Shown here piece by piece: positions 1 to 9,393 of a stretch of DNA of 64,000 bases. Position 1 is the first letter of the stretch; each line of letters starts with the position of its first letter. The DNA is from Microcystis aeruginosa Ma_MB_S_20031200_S102 (GTDB lineage: Bacteria > Cyanobacteriota > Cyanobacteriia > Cyanobacteriales > Microcystaceae): NCBI GenBank assembly GCA_007095845.1, contig SFBI01000087.1, positions 28,287 through 92,286 of the forward strand. The letters are read 5' to 3'. The position numbers and the translations under genes are program-made. The notes under the pieces are model-generated. The model was given only the letters and a program-made list of their open reading frames with translations, was not told the DNA's origin and searched no databases.

Positions 1-653
1 AAATCTTTCCTCATCTCTTTAAATCTTTAGCAGAAATGCCGAAAACTCTCCGCAGTCATATCCGTTATCCTGAAGATTTATTTAGTACCCAAGCAGAAAG
101 ATTATTAACCTATCACATGACCGATCCGCAAGTATTTTATAATCGGGAGGATCAATGGGAAATTCCCCTAGAAATTTACGGCACGGAACCCCAGGCTGTA
201 TCACCCTATTATTTAATCATGAAACTGCCCGATGCCGACAAAGAAGAATTTATTCTCCTCCATCCCTATACTCCCTCTAGTCGGCAAAATTTAATCGCTT
301 GGTTAGCAGCTCGTTCAGATGATAGAGAGTATGGTAAGTTATTACTCTATCAATTTCCTAAACAAAGGTTAGTGTATGGACCGAATCAAATTGAGGCTTT
401 AATTAACCAAGATCCAGATATTTCTCAACAGATTTCCCTTTGGAATCGGGACGGTTCTAAAGTTTTGCAAGGACACCTATTAATTATTCCCATTGAACAA
501 TCGCTGCTTTATGTAGAACCTTTGTATCTAGTGGCAGACCAAAATAGTGTCCCGACAATCGCTAGAGTAACAGTTGCTTATCAAAATAAAATTGTCATGG
601 AACCAACCTTGAAGGAAGCTTTAGAAAAGTTATTCTCAGGCCATCAGAGTTAA
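1..653 (+). CDS. UPF0182 family membrane protein, C-terminal part (5' end outside window)
   Basis: The reading frame is open from base 3 to the stop at 653, so the ATG at 36 is internal and not the start. The residues before it ([13 protein letters not shown]) run straight into the conserved stretch HIRYPEDLF, which I recognise from the end of UPF0182 (COG1615) proteins. These are large proteins with several N-terminal membrane helices and a long extracytoplasmic C-terminal part. The roughly 215 residues seen here belong to that soluble part ([42 protein letters not shown], then a closing [18 protein letters not shown]). The molecular function of the family is not established. Family assignment is from recalled motifs. 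Confidence 0.85.
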   Translation, partial: IFPHLFKSLAEMPKTLRSHIRYPEDLFSTQAERLLTYHMTDPQVFYNREDQWEIPLEIYGTEPQAVSPYYLIMKLPDADKEEFILLHPYTPSSRQNLIAWLAARSDDREYGKLLLYQFPKQRLVYGPNQIEALINQDPDISQQISLWNRDGSKVLQGHLLIIPIEQSLLYVEPLYLVADQNSVPTIARVTVAYQNKIVMEPTLKEALEKLFSGHQS

Positions 654-659
654 ATTGCC

Positions 660-681
660 GCTAATTTGGCCACAAATTAGC
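660..681 (+). terminator. Hairpin after the UPF0182 gene, possible terminator
   Basis: GCTAATTTG and CAAATTAGC form a 9-bp stem with loop GCCA just after the stop at 653. No clear T-run follows, so intrinsic termination is uncertain. Confidence 0.35.
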
Positions 682-803
682 AAGAAAGCTGATGCTGGTT
701 CCAGAAAGATCCTCAATATCCCCGAATTTGCCCAGAAAATTGACTGCTCTGGTTAATCAGCCAATTTTCTAATCCGGTATCATCAAAGGATTGAGTTATG
801 CTT

Positions 804-1811
804 TTAATTAGAAAAGTGGGCAATTAATTCTGTGCGAGATGAATTAATTATTAAAGGGGTAAACTCCTCCACTGGTAATAATAAAATGCGCTCGATGATT
901 ACGGACAAATCTGGGTCTAAACTACCAAAACGAGCTTTCAATAAATTTTCTATCACCAGACGTTCTCCTTGTTGAAGACCCTGTTGAAGACCCTGTTGAA
1001 GACCCTGTTGAAGACCCTGTTGAAGACCCTGTTGAAGACCCTGTTGAAGACCCTGTTGAAGACCCTGTTGAAGACCCTGTTGAAGACCCTGTTGACGGCC
1101 AGCATCCAGTTCTTCCTGAAGACGGGAAGTGTATAAAGGTGATAATCTCATAATTAACTCTCTGTCCTCCTGTTCAAGCTCTTGATCGTTAGTTAAAGAA
1201 GTTCTCAAGTTTAATAATAATTCTAGAGCATTTACCCGAAAAGGATGATCCTCTGGTAACGATTCTAGCTCATCGATCGCCCTTGCTTGTACTTTTCCCC
1301 GGCCTAAAATTCTTAACCAGAGAGTTGCTTCTGTTGGGGGTAATTGATGGATAACGGTGATTGCCGTGCGTAAAGAGGGAGCTAAAAAATAGATACCTTT
1401 CCCCCAATTCTCCTCATCTAATTTAGCTCCGAATCCTTCTAACAGTTGCGAGGAAGCGGTGGGAGTCAAAATCCAGAGACGGGGGATTTCCCCATCGTTA
1501 ACATTCGTTTTCTGACGATTTGCTCGACGATTAATTTCTCCTTCCACTTCCAACAGTTTTAACAGACAAGTCCTAATTTCTGTAGCAGTGACAGGATTGC
1601 GAAAGGGTTCAAATAAACAGGGATTAATCGCCATTTTTCCCAATAATCCTAGCAGTTCTCTAGGATTATTATCGAGCATCTGGGGTGAAAACCAGACATC
1701 GATTTCTCGTACTTCTCCTCGTACAACCCGTGCCGATTTTACTTCTCCCAGAGAAGATAATAATTCTTCGAGATAATCTTTAGCAAACTGGTCATGAATA
1801 AATCTAGTCAT
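804..1811 (-). CDS. Cyanobacterial nuclease-like protein with (GLQQ)10 linker
   Basis: 335 residues. The N-terminal part (MTRFIHDQFAKDYLEELL, then EVREIDVWFSP) looks like the Rpn / PD-(D/E)XK-like proteins that are abundant in filamentous and bloom-forming cyanobacteria. The role is unknown; some relatives are annotated as transposase-associated nucleases. Ten exact GLQQ repeats (a 12-bp DNA unit) form a glutamine-rich, probably coiled linker around residues 240-280. After it comes a DUF4351-like tail (LVIENLLKARFG, LLLPVEEFTPLI). The stop of uvrB lies 5 bases from the start of this gene on the other side, so both may be transcribed together from upstream of uvrB. Nuclease activity is inferred only from family resemblance. 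Confidence 0.65.
   Translation of the reverse strand: MTRFIHDQFAKDYLEELLSSLGEVKSARVVRGEVREIDVWFSPQMLDNNPRELLGLLGKMAINPCLFEPFRNPVTATEIRTCLLKLLEVEGEINRRANRQKTNVNDGEIPRLWILTPTASSQLLEGFGAKLDEENWGKGIYFLAPSLRTAITVIHQLPPTEATLWLRILGRGKVQARAIDELESLPEDHPFRVNALELLLNLRTSLTNDQELEQEDRELIMRLSPLYTSRLQEELDAGRQQGLQQGLQQGLQQGLQQGLQQGLQQGLQQGLQQGLQQGLQQGERLVIENLLKARFGSLDPDLSVIIERILLLPVEEFTPLIINSSRTELIAHFSN
972..1091 (-). repeat. 12-bp in-frame tandem repeat, 10 copies
   Basis: Ten consecutive copies of TTGAAGACCCTG (plus-strand reading) encode the GLQQ repeats of the gene at 804-1811. The units are identical, as expected of a recently expanded, slippage-prone tract. Copy-number change would always keep the frame. 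Confidence 0.95.
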
Positions 1812-1815
1812 AGGT

Positions 1816-3819
1816 TTATCTAACGTGATTTAATAACTTATCTCGCAATTGCTTAATCCGATCGCGATATTTAGCCGCTGCTTCGAATTCTAGATTTTTC
1901 GCTGCTTCTTTCATTTGCGCTTCTAGTTGTTGAATTAACTCGGGAATTTGTTCTAAAGAAAGTTCTTCTATATTTTCACAAACCTGCTCTAATTGTTGGG
2001 AATTTAGGCGACGAGAAATATCCAGAAAAGCCAAAATTGAATTACTCGACCTTTTAACAATCGGTTGCGGAATAATCCCATGTTTCTGGTTATATTCATC
2101 TTGAATAGCGCGCCGTCTCTTGGTTTCTTCGATCGCATTAATCATACTATCAGTGAGATTATCTCCGTAAAGAATTGCCTGACCGCGAATATGGCGAGCA
2201 GCCCGGCCAATAGTTTGAATTAAAGAGCGGGTAGCCCTTAAAAATCCTTCCTTATCTGAGTCTAAAATCGCCACTAAAGACACTTCCGGCAGGTCTAACC
2301 CCTCGCGAAGCAAATTTACCCCGATCAGCACGTCAAAGACCCCTTCTCGCAGGTCTTGAATAATTTCAATCCGTTGAATTGATTGAATTTCCGAATGTAG
2401 ATATCTAACTTTAATTCCCCTTTCTTGCAAGTATTCGGTTAAATCTTCGGCCATGCGTTTAGTTAAAGTGGTAATCAAAACCCGTTCATTTAACCGCACT
2501 CGTTCCTTAATTTCTCCTAATAAATCATCCACTTGTCCCTCGGTTGGTCGCACAAAAATCTCTGGGTCTAAAACTCCCGTCGGTCGGATAATTTGTTCGA
2601 CAATGCGATTTTCTGACTGTTCTAATTCCCAATCTCCCGGAGTGGCCGAAACAAAAATACATTGATTAACTTTCTGCCAAAATTCTTCCGACTTCAAAGG
2701 ACGATTATCGGCTGCACTGGGTAAACGAAACCCGTGATCGATCAAAACTTTTTTTCGTGATTGATCGCCATTATACATCCCACGAATTTGCGGCACACTG
2801 ACATGAGACTCATCCACAACTAATAACCAATCTTGAGGAAAATAATCCACCAAACATTCCGGCGGTTCCCCCGCTAACCTACCCGCTAAATGCCGCGAAT
2901 AATTTTCCACGCCATTACAATAACCCACTTCCTGCAACATTTCTAAATCATAACGAGTCCGTTGATCTAAACGTTGCGCTTCCAGTAATTTACCTGCTTT
3001 TTCTAACTCCAATAAACGATTATCTAACTCCGTTTTAATATCCCGACAGGCCACCTCTAAACGTTCCTCCGGGGTAACAAAGTGACGGGCCGGATAAATA
3101 CTAATTCGCTCTAATTTTTGCAAAACTTCCCCCGTCAGGGGATCGAGATAACGAATACTTTCAATCTCATCGCCAAAAAAATCAATTTTAATCACCCGAT
3201 CCTCGTAAGCGGGAACAATTTCCAAAATATCGCCCTTCAGACGAAAACGACCGCGAGTTAACTCCAAATCATTGCGATTGTACTGCACTGATACCAAAGC
3301 GCGTAATAATTGCCTTTGGTCGAACTCTTGACCAACTGTTAAGGAAATCGCCGCTTTTAGGTATTCCGCTGGCATTCCCAAACCATAAATACAACTAATC
3401 GAAGCGACGACGATCACATCCCTGCGTTCAAACAGCGATCGCGTGGCCGAATGGCGCAGCATATCGATCTCATCATTAATCGAAGAACTCTTTTCGATGT
3501 AGGTATCGCTGACGGGAATATAAGCCTCCGGCTGATAATAGTCGTAATAGCTGATAAAGTATTCCACGGCGTTATTAGGGAAAAATTGCCGCAATTCGTT
3601 ACACAATTGGGCGGCCAGGGTCTTATTATGGGCTAAGACGAGGGTAGGCCTGCCAATTTTTTCGATCACAGCGGCAATGGTGAAGGTTTTGCCTGTACCG
3701 GTTGCTCCCAGGAGGGTTTGGAAACGATGCTGGTTTTGCAGGGAATCTACTAATTTATCGATCGCTGCCGGTTGATCCCCGGTGGGTTGAAAGGGTGCTT
3801 GTAGTTGAAAAGCGGTCAT
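1816..3819 (-). CDS. uvrB: UvrABC excinuclease subunit B
   Basis: 667 residues, the usual UvrB length. It is the DNA-loading helicase-like subunit of nucleotide excision repair: UvrA delivers it to lesions and it then recruits UvrC for dual incision. Visible are Walker A GATGTGKT (residues 38-45), the beta-hairpin that clamps the damaged strand ([10 protein letters not shown], 91-100), the ATPase segment VVDESHV, helicase motif [14 protein letters not shown], motif [11 protein letters not shown] and the C-terminal UVR motif ([24 protein letters not shown]) that contacts UvrC. The start ATGACCGC at 3819 is the only sensible one. It is divergent from the gene at 4012 and lies directly upstream of the nuclease-like gene. 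Confidence 0.98.
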   Translation of the reverse strand: MTAFQLQAPFQPTGDQPAAIDKLVDSLQNQHRFQTLLGATGTGKTFTIAAVIEKIGRPTLVLAHNKTLAAQLCNELRQFFPNNAVEYFISYYDYYQPEAYIPVSDTYIEKSSSINDEIDMLRHSATRSLFERRDVIVVASISCIYGLGMPAEYLKAAISLTVGQEFDQRQLLRALVSVQYNRNDLELTRGRFRLKGDILEIVPAYEDRVIKIDFFGDEIESIRYLDPLTGEVLQKLERISIYPARHFVTPEERLEVACRDIKTELDNRLLELEKAGKLLEAQRLDQRTRYDLEMLQEVGYCNGVENYSRHLAGRLAGEPPECLVDYFPQDWLLVVDESHVSVPQIRGMYNGDQSRKKVLIDHGFRLPSAADNRPLKSEEFWQKVNQCIFVSATPGDWELEQSENRIVEQIIRPTGVLDPEIFVRPTEGQVDDLLGEIKERVRLNERVLITTLTKRMAEDLTEYLQERGIKVRYLHSEIQSIQRIEIIQDLREGVFDVLIGVNLLREGLDLPEVSLVAILDSDKEGFLRATRSLIQTIGRAARHIRGQAILYGDNLTDSMINAIEETKRRRAIQDEYNQKHGIIPQPIVKRSSNSILAFLDISRRLNSQQLEQVCENIEELSLEQIPELIQQLEAQMKEAAKNLEFEAAAKYRDRIKQLRDKLLNHVR

Positions 3820-4011
3820 TAGCGGCTAGGTGTAGAGAACAGGCAAAATAAATTATCAATCAAATTACCAACACTGATAGGGTTTTGGGGAAAGAAAGAT
3901 GTATCTTAATATTAGAGAGGATTTTAAAAAAAGATTAAAAGTCTTCGACAATACCCTAAACTTAAATCTTATCGTTTCCCCGAAGCTATTAACGGAAAGG
4001 AGTATCAGGTT

Positions 4012-4503
4012 ATGACGGTGGAAAATCTAGAAACGAACGGGACTCAAACCCCAGCAACTACAGAAGAAAAAACCAGCAGCTCGCGCGGCAAAGCTACTAC
4101 AGCTAAAACCGCCAAGGATAAAGAAGTGGTCGCTCTTTCGGTCAAAGGTAGTGCCGATAAGGAATCCAAGGGATTAAAACTCTATCAACCCGAAGACCGA
4201 CTACCGGAAAATCGTCCCATCGGTACTAGCCATCTTCATTTTAAAGAAGATGAAATGTTACCGGGGGGCCGTCCCGTAGAAGTTAGCCATCTGAAAGTGG
4301 TTAGTACCTATTCTTCCGTCGGTAGCGCTCGTCCCGTGGTATCCAGTGGGATGGAAGTTAGCAGCACTCTGGCGATCTCCGGCAATCGTCCGATCGCTCT
4401 CAGTCATCTGCACATTAGCGAAACTTATACAGTCATGGGTAATCGTCCCGTTGCTTCCAATGAAATCGATGATCCCGAAACTTTAATGGGATTTTTAGAC
4501 TAA
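4012..4503 (+). CDS. Conserved cyanobacterial protein with repeated (N/G)RP motifs
   Basis: 163 residues. The N-terminal 60 residues are low-complexity (Thr, Ala, Lys, Glu rich). After that come five repeats built on a motif such as NRPIGTSHLHF, GRPVEVSHLKV, ARPVVSSGMEV, NRPIALSHLHI and NRPVASNEIDD, ending in ETLMGFLD. The spacing of about 20 residues suggests a small repeated beta structure. I recognise it only as a conserved hypothetical of cyanobacteria. Start choice is supported by GGAAAGGAG about 10 bases upstream. A strong intrinsic terminator follows the stop, so it is probably monocistronic. Confidence 0.8.
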   Translation: MTVENLETNGTQTPATTEEKTSSSRGKATTAKTAKDKEVVALSVKGSADKESKGLKLYQPEDRLPENRPIGTSHLHFKEDEMLPGGRPVEVSHLKVVSTYSSVGSARPVVSSGMEVSSTLAISGNRPIALSHLHISETYTVMGNRPVASNEIDDPETLMGFLD

Positions 4504-4530
4504 ATTGTTTTGTTGATCAAGATGGATGTT

Positions 4531-4561
4531 TTCCCTGTCCCGGACAGGGAATTTATTTTTT
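4531..4561 (+). terminator. Intrinsic terminator of the 4012 gene
   Basis: TTCCCTGTCC and GGACAGGGAA form a perfect 10-bp stem with a minimal loop, followed by a T-rich run. This also argues that the methyltransferase downstream starts at 4585 and not at the TTG at 4510, which lies upstream of the hairpin. Confidence 0.85.
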
Positions 4562-4584
4562 CTAGCCCACCGTCTTTAATCCCG

Positions 4585-5337
4585 ATGCTATTTAAGCAAA
4601 AATTTTTCTTAATTGTCTCGTTTCTAATAGTGGTTTTCTGCGGTTTCGGATTATTAAATCTTACCTATGATGCTTCAGTTTCAGCACCGCAGCAATATTA
4701 TCAGATTCGATCACTTCATAGTCGCGATGGTATCGGTAAATTTTATCTAGGACGGGAAATCGCTAAAGTCATGGGACACCAAGAAATGTTATGGTTAGAA
4801 CGTCCTAGTCGCCGTTTCACAGAAAAACCCGATGATCTGATCACCGCACTACATCTAAAACCCACAGATCTAGTGGCAGATATCGGCGCAGGTACAGGTT
4901 ATTTTAGTTTTCCTATGGCGAATTTAGTAGAACAAGTTTTCGCTGTCGATGTGCAACCGGAAATGTTAGGGGCAATTAATTTTTTAGCCGAGGAAAACCA
5001 AGTTAAGAATGTCACCACAATTCTCGGGACAGAAACCGAGCCTAAATTGCCTATAAATGCGATCGATTTAGCTTTAATGGTGGATGCTTATCACGAGTTT
5101 TCCTCTCCCCGCGAGATGATGGACAATCTGGTCAAATCCTTAAAACCCGATGGTAGGGTGGTATTAGTAGAATACCGTCGTGAAAACCCTCTGATTCCCA
5201 TCAAGGCCCTTCATAAAATGACCCGCAGACAGGTAGAAAAAGAAATGGCCGCCGTCGGTTTAGTGCCAGCAGAAATTATCGAGACTTTGCCCCAACAACA
5301 TTTAATGATTTTCCAAAAGGCTGGTTCTTCTGGTTAA
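4585..5337 (+). CDS. Class I SAM-dependent methyltransferase with N-terminal membrane/signal segment
   Basis: About 250 residues from ATG 4585. The N-terminus (MLFKQKFFLIVSFLIVVFCGFGLL) is a signal anchor or signal peptide, so the enzyme is probably membrane-attached or exported. Motif I for SAM binding is DIGAGTGYF, followed by an acidic strand end (FAVDVQPEML) and the post-motif ALMVDAYHEFSSP. The rest fits the Methyltransf_11/25 fold. Substrate unknown. The reading frame is open upstream to 4510, but that extension would cross the terminator of the preceding gene, so I prefer 4585. Confidence 0.8.
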   Translation: MLFKQKFFLIVSFLIVVFCGFGLLNLTYDASVSAPQQYYQIRSLHSRDGIGKFYLGREIAKVMGHQEMLWLERPSRRFTEKPDDLITALHLKPTDLVADIGAGTGYFSFPMANLVEQVFAVDVQPEMLGAINFLAEENQVKNVTTILGTETEPKLPINAIDLALMVDAYHEFSSPREMMDNLVKSLKPDGRVVLVEYRRENPLIPIKALHKMTRRQVEKEMAAVGLVPAEIIETLPQQHLMIFQKAGSSG

Positions 5338-5386
5338 TTTTATCGGCAAGCTTGGGTATCATAAGATTATCTAGGTAAAGAGGTAC

Positions 5387-5914
5387 ATGAAAATGGACAT
5401 CGATGATCGAGTAGATTCTCTCTATAAACTAGCTAGAAATTATCCAGATAGTCGGGAGTTACAAGAAGCGGTTGCTGTAATTAAGTCCCTGCGAAGCTCT
5501 CAAGGACAATATAAACGATGGAATCAGCAATATCGAGATGATAATAGTCATTTAAAAGACCAAATTGTTGAAATATCTGCCACTAATATTGACCTGCAAA
5601 AAGAATTAGATTCTTTAACTTCAGAAATGCGGAATTTAACTGAAGAAAAAGCCAAAATTACGGCGGCGAGAGAGAAAGTTATTGCTGAATTAAAACAGAT
5701 CGAAATGGAAGTAAAAGTGGCGGCTCATAATGTCCGTAGTACTAAGTCTGTATATGGAAAGCTAACTATTTTATGGACTCTATTGAAATCTCTATTTCTC
5801 GATGATAACTGGGAAGATTTTGGTTCGATCGATAATAACTTGCCTTCCGATCCTGACCGGCCACAAATGGGGAGTGGTCAGTCAAATATCAACAAATCTT
5901 TGCTAGATAAATAA
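5387..5914 (+). CDS. Hypothetical coiled-coil protein
   Basis: 175 residues. Residues about 40-115 form an uninterrupted heptad-rich coiled coil (DNSHLKDQIVEISATN, LDSLTSEMRNLTEEKAKI). A short hydrophobic amphipathic stretch follows (YGKLTILWTLLKSLFL) and then an acidic, disordered tail. It may sit at a membrane surface. AAAGAGG precedes the start. The gene at 5939 follows after 24 bases with its own AAGGAG, so the two are likely one transcript. No family recognised. Confidence 0.6.
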   Translation: MKMDIDDRVDSLYKLARNYPDSRELQEAVAVIKSLRSSQGQYKRWNQQYRDDNSHLKDQIVEISATNIDLQKELDSLTSEMRNLTEEKAKITAAREKVIAELKQIEMEVKVAAHNVRSTKSVYGKLTILWTLLKSLFLDDNWEDFGSIDNNLPSDPDRPQMGSGQSNINKSLLDK

Positions 5915-5938
5915 ATCAGTTAAGGAGTAAAATCAATC

Positions 5939-6337
5939 ATGTCTAGAATCAGTAAATTAATTGCTAACCTAGAAGATTTGCACCAGCAAGATCTAAAAAA
6001 TGCCGCCCAAGTTTACGGAATTACGGCCACTTTGACTGTTCGCTTGCAAGACGTTTTAAATAGTTTAAGCGATCATGATTTAAATATTGCCTATAAGTCT
6101 TTGCCCGAAGGAAATTTAACTAAAGATGATATTATCTCCCTTTACGGTAACTATAATAATGCCTATAAAGCCTATAAAGAAGCCTACAATATTAAATGCT
6201 CAAAGGGATGGGAGGCATTTTTAGAAGCGATTCATGGTTTAAAACCTCCCAGTCCTTCTCTTAGTTTAGAGCAGCGGGTTGAACAATTAGAGAAAACGGT
6301 AAAAACCTTAGTGGAAATTCTCCTCGATAAAACTTAA
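5939..6337 (+). CDS. Hypothetical protein, partner of the 5387 gene
   Basis: 132 residues, largely helical. The N-terminal part (LIANLEDLHQQDLKNAAQVYG) and C-terminal part (LSLEQRVEQLEKTVKTLVEILL) both look like short coiled coils, with a Tyr-rich middle (YGNYNNAYKAYKEAYN). A clear AAGGAG lies upstream of ATG 5939. Co-transcription and shared coiled-coil character with the preceding gene suggest that the two products interact; that is inference. Confidence 0.55.
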   Translation: MSRISKLIANLEDLHQQDLKNAAQVYGITATLTVRLQDVLNSLSDHDLNIAYKSLPEGNLTKDDIISLYGNYNNAYKAYKEAYNIKCSKGWEAFLEAIHGLKPPSPSLSLEQRVEQLEKTVKTLVEILLDKT

Positions 6338-6349
6338 ATCCAACTGAAC

Positions 6350-6607
6350 TTAATCCACGGAATTTTCTTTCTGGATTAATACCTCACCAGCGATTAAACG
6401 TTGGGCTGCTGAAAGTAAAACATCCTCAGTATAGGGCTTGACAAAATAACCCTTTGCCCCTTTAGCGGCGGCGAGATGCTGCATTTTTTGCGTCCCGCGC
6501 GAGGTAATTATCGCCACTGGTATCCCCTGAAGTTGTTCATCCTCTTGCAGATGAGAGAGCAATTCTAACCCATTCAGGCGAGGCATTTCGATATCGCAGA
6601 GAAACTG
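6350..6607 (-). pseudogene. Receiver-domain remnant (C-terminal two thirds of a CheY-like domain)
   Basis: The frame reads QFLCDIEMPRLNGLELLSHLQ through VKPYTEDVLLSAAQRLIAGEVL. It closely parallels the end of the receiver domain of the kinase directly upstream (FCDIEMPRMNGLELL, TKPYTERDLLSAAERMIAGEVLL). A TGA lies two codons before the homology, and everything N-terminal to the phospho-acceptor strand is missing. The phospho-acceptor Asp is present in CDIEMP and the conserved Lys in VKPY. It is best read as the leftover of a second receiver domain or a duplicated 3' end. An ATG at 6586 could start a 78-residue peptide, but it could not fold as a receiver. Confidence 0.75.
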
Positions 6608-6630
6608 TCAATAATCGTTGTATCGGGGGA

Positions 6631-9288
6631 TCAAGACGGGTTAGGAGTCGCTTTAATACTATTAGCTAGTAACACCTCCCCCGCAATCATTCTTTCAGCT
6701 GCCGAGAGTAAATCTCTTTCCGTGTAGGGTTTGGTAAAATAGCCACTAGCCCCTAATTTCGCCGCCACCTGACGATGACGTTCCGAGCCTCGGGAGGTCA
6801 ACAAAGCCACGGGAATCGCCGCTAATCGGGGGTCTTTTTGCAAATTAGACAGTAATTCTAGGCCATTCATGCGGGGCATCTCGATATCGCAGAAAACGAT
6901 ATCACAGGGCAAACCGCCGCGTAATTTTTCCCAAGCTTCTTGACCATCCCGGGCCTGTTCCACACGATAACCGGCTTTACTAAAGCTTAAAGAGAGCAAT
7001 TCCCGGACAGTAATCGAATCATCGACAATCAGAACCATAGCCTCGGATTTTTGGCTAATTTCCACATCTACAGGCGGTACAGGTTGGGGCAAAAGACCAG
7101 CGTTATCGATACGCAGACGACCCCTAGCGATGTCGATTAACTCTAACACATCGCCGATCGGCATCACCGTACCATCGCCTAAAACCGTCGCCCCAGCAAT
7201 CCCAGGCGTTTTCGGAATCGGTCCTTCAATCTGTTTGATCACGATCTCCTGTTCCCCGATCACTTGATCCACCTGTACCGCAAGGAGATTATTACCACCA
7301 CGCAGGATCACGATCGAAAAAGAGTCTTCCTCCTGTTTGCCAGTGTAGAAACTACCGCGACTTAGTTGCCGATTGTAGGAAAGCAATTCCCTTAAGGGTC
7401 GGAAGGGTAGTAAAGTATCTTGCCAGAAAACGCAGCACCGTCCCTCCTGATCGATTTGCATCTCGCTGGCCCGGAAATCCTTCATATCTTCCACTCCGTC
7501 CATGGAGAAACCGATGCGCGCATGATTACTAACACAACAGAGGGCCTTACAGATACTTAGGGTTAGGGGTAAACGGATGGTAAAAGTGGTTCCTTTCCCC
7601 AGTACCGAGTCAATAGTAATCGTCCCGCGCACGTCGATTAAACTGGTACGCACCACATCTAAACCCACCCCACGACCAGAAAAATCATCGGCCTGATCTT
7701 TGGTACTAAAACCGGGGTGAAAGAGAAGTTCATAGACTTCTTGGGGACTGAGGTTTTCCGCTTCCCGATCGCCGATCAGTCCCTTTTCGATCGCCTTGCG
7801 TTTCACCTGATCAGCATCAATACCGGCCCCATCATCACCAACGGTGATCACGGTTTGATTGCCCTGTAGGAATGCCCGAACCCAGATGGTTCCGTGGACA
7901 GGTTTCCCTTTGGCCCTACGTTCTTGGAGTGATTCAATACCGTGGGTGATCGCATTGTTAACCAGATGGATCATAGGACTATTGAGATGTTCAAGGATCA
8001 TCTTATCGATGAGAACATCACCCCCCTCCACTTTTAATTTGGCTTGTTTATGCAGTTTTAGGGAAATATCATGAATTGCCCGGGGTAGATGATCAGCAGT
8101 TTCACTAAAGGGAACCATGCGCGATTTAGTCATCCCTTCCTGTAGTTGGGTGGTGGCCTGTCGCAGACTGCGCGTCACCCGATCGGTTTCATCGACGACA
8201 AATTGAATATCAGAGGTCGATTCTCGCACGCGCACGATCAATTCGATCATCTCTTGGGATAATAAATGGAAATCGGTAAAACGATCGATCTCTAGGGCAT
8301 CTAGTTCGCCAGTCATGGACGAATCACCCTGATTTTCTCCCTTAACTCTACCGTAACCGATGGCACCGCCAGAATTGTTACTAGCCAGTAAAGCCCCTTC
8401 TAGGAGGGTTCTTTCATAGAGATCCTGCATCCGAATGCCCACATCGCTCAGATTTTGGACGCAGGTTAGCAAATTATCTAAAAAGAGACGCAGGCGCTCC
8501 TGTTCCTCTTCAATACGATTGCGTTTAACCACCAATTCCCCGATCAGATTACTAAGGTTATCCAATTGTTTGATCGGCACCCGCATGGTCTGTTCAAAAG
8601 CTTTACTGACAAGGGGACGCAGGTTATTTGATCCCACTGGTGCACTAAAACTAGCAGCTGGATTTGTTGCCATCACCTGATTGCTTTCTTCGAGAAGTTT
8701 TTCTAAATCGTTAAATTCATCCTCTAGAAGACTTTCTGGCGCAATTTCCAGTGATTCTAGCCCTTGGCGAAGTTCTGTCTCAGCCACCGGATTCGCTGCT
8801 GGGGATTCCCAGAGGAGAACCTCTAGAGATTCAAATATCTCTGCTAGTGGCAATTGCGCTGGTGGTGTCGGTTTTTCTAAAAAAGCTTCTAAGTCTTCAA
8901 GGCTGTCGTAAAAATTAGGGTGGCTGATGGTTATAATTGCTTCTGAGTCTGGAGCTGCTGCATTTTCTAGCAGCAGATATGCGAGATCATCCCCATCTTC
9001 CGGTTCTGCCTTGGGAGCAGGCTCACGGGTAGAATAAAGATTATTAGTTGGAGCATCTTGCCAATTGATGCTATTGCCAAACAGTTCCTCTAATTCCTGT
9101 TCTGAGGTCAAGGAAAACGGAATTTGGCTAAGAGAGTCCCCAGAACTGGCTGCTGGAGAGGCACTCTGCTCCCATAAAAAGCTGAGTTCGTCTAGAGCCT
9201 CATTACCGTCGGTGTCTTTGTCTTCTAAACTCTCTAACAACTGTTCGAGATCTTCGTTAAAGAGATGATCCGAGTCGGGTTTCATCAT
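6631..9288 (-). CDS. CheA-type hybrid histidine kinase (PilL-C-like), no Hpt domain seen
   Basis: 885 residues. The first 200 are acidic and low-complexity, and I find no Hpt phospho-histidine motif there. Then come a dimerisation segment (MRVPIKQLDNLSNLIGELVVKRNRI, about 235-290), the HATPase domain with N box HLVNNAITHGIES, G1 VGDDGAGID and G2 FSGRGVGLDVV, a CheW-like coupling domain (about 590-735), and a receiver (VLIVDDSITVREL, FCDIEMPRMNGLELL, TKPYTE, about 755-870). Cyanobacterial CheA homologues of this kind control type IV pilus motility and phototaxis. In Synechocystis one of them is split into PilL-N with Hpt and PilL-C with kinase, which this architecture matches. Pili or taxis function is inferred. 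It is divergent from the O-methyltransferase at 9394. Confidence 0.85.
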   Translation of the reverse strand: MMKPDSDHLFNEDLEQLLESLEDKDTDGNEALDELSFLWEQSASPAASSGDSLSQIPFSLTSEQELEELFGNSINWQDAPTNNLYSTREPAPKAEPEDGDDLAYLLLENAAAPDSEAIITISHPNFYDSLEDLEAFLEKPTPPAQLPLAEIFESLEVLLWESPAANPVAETELRQGLESLEIAPESLLEDEFNDLEKLLEESNQVMATNPAASFSAPVGSNNLRPLVSKAFEQTMRVPIKQLDNLSNLIGELVVKRNRIEEEQERLRLFLDNLLTCVQNLSDVGIRMQDLYERTLLEGALLASNNSGGAIGYGRVKGENQGDSSMTGELDALEIDRFTDFHLLSQEMIELIVRVRESTSDIQFVVDETDRVTRSLRQATTQLQEGMTKSRMVPFSETADHLPRAIHDISLKLHKQAKLKVEGGDVLIDKMILEHLNSPMIHLVNNAITHGIESLQERRAKGKPVHGTIWVRAFLQGNQTVITVGDDGAGIDADQVKRKAIEKGLIGDREAENLSPQEVYELLFHPGFSTKDQADDFSGRGVGLDVVRTSLIDVRGTITIDSVLGKGTTFTIRLPLTLSICKALCCVSNHARIGFSMDGVEDMKDFRASEMQIDQEGRCCVFWQDTLLPFRPLRELLSYNRQLSRGSFYTGKQEEDSFSIVILRGGNNLLAVQVDQVIGEQEIVIKQIEGPIPKTPGIAGATVLGDGTVMPIGDVLELIDIARGRLRIDNAGLLPQPVPPVDVEISQKSEAMVLIVDDSITVRELLSLSFSKAGYRVEQARDGQEAWEKLRGGLPCDIVFCDIEMPRMNGLELLSNLQKDPRLAAIPVALLTSRGSERHRQVAAKLGASGYFTKPYTERDLLSAAERMIAGEVLLANSIKATPNPS

Positions 9289-9393
9289 GATTTGCTTCCT
9301 GCCAAGTCTTCCTGTTGGTTAACCAATACGGTCTCTCTAGCTTCAGACTACCCAGAATTTTACTCGATAACTCTATTCTTTAGCAATTTTTTT

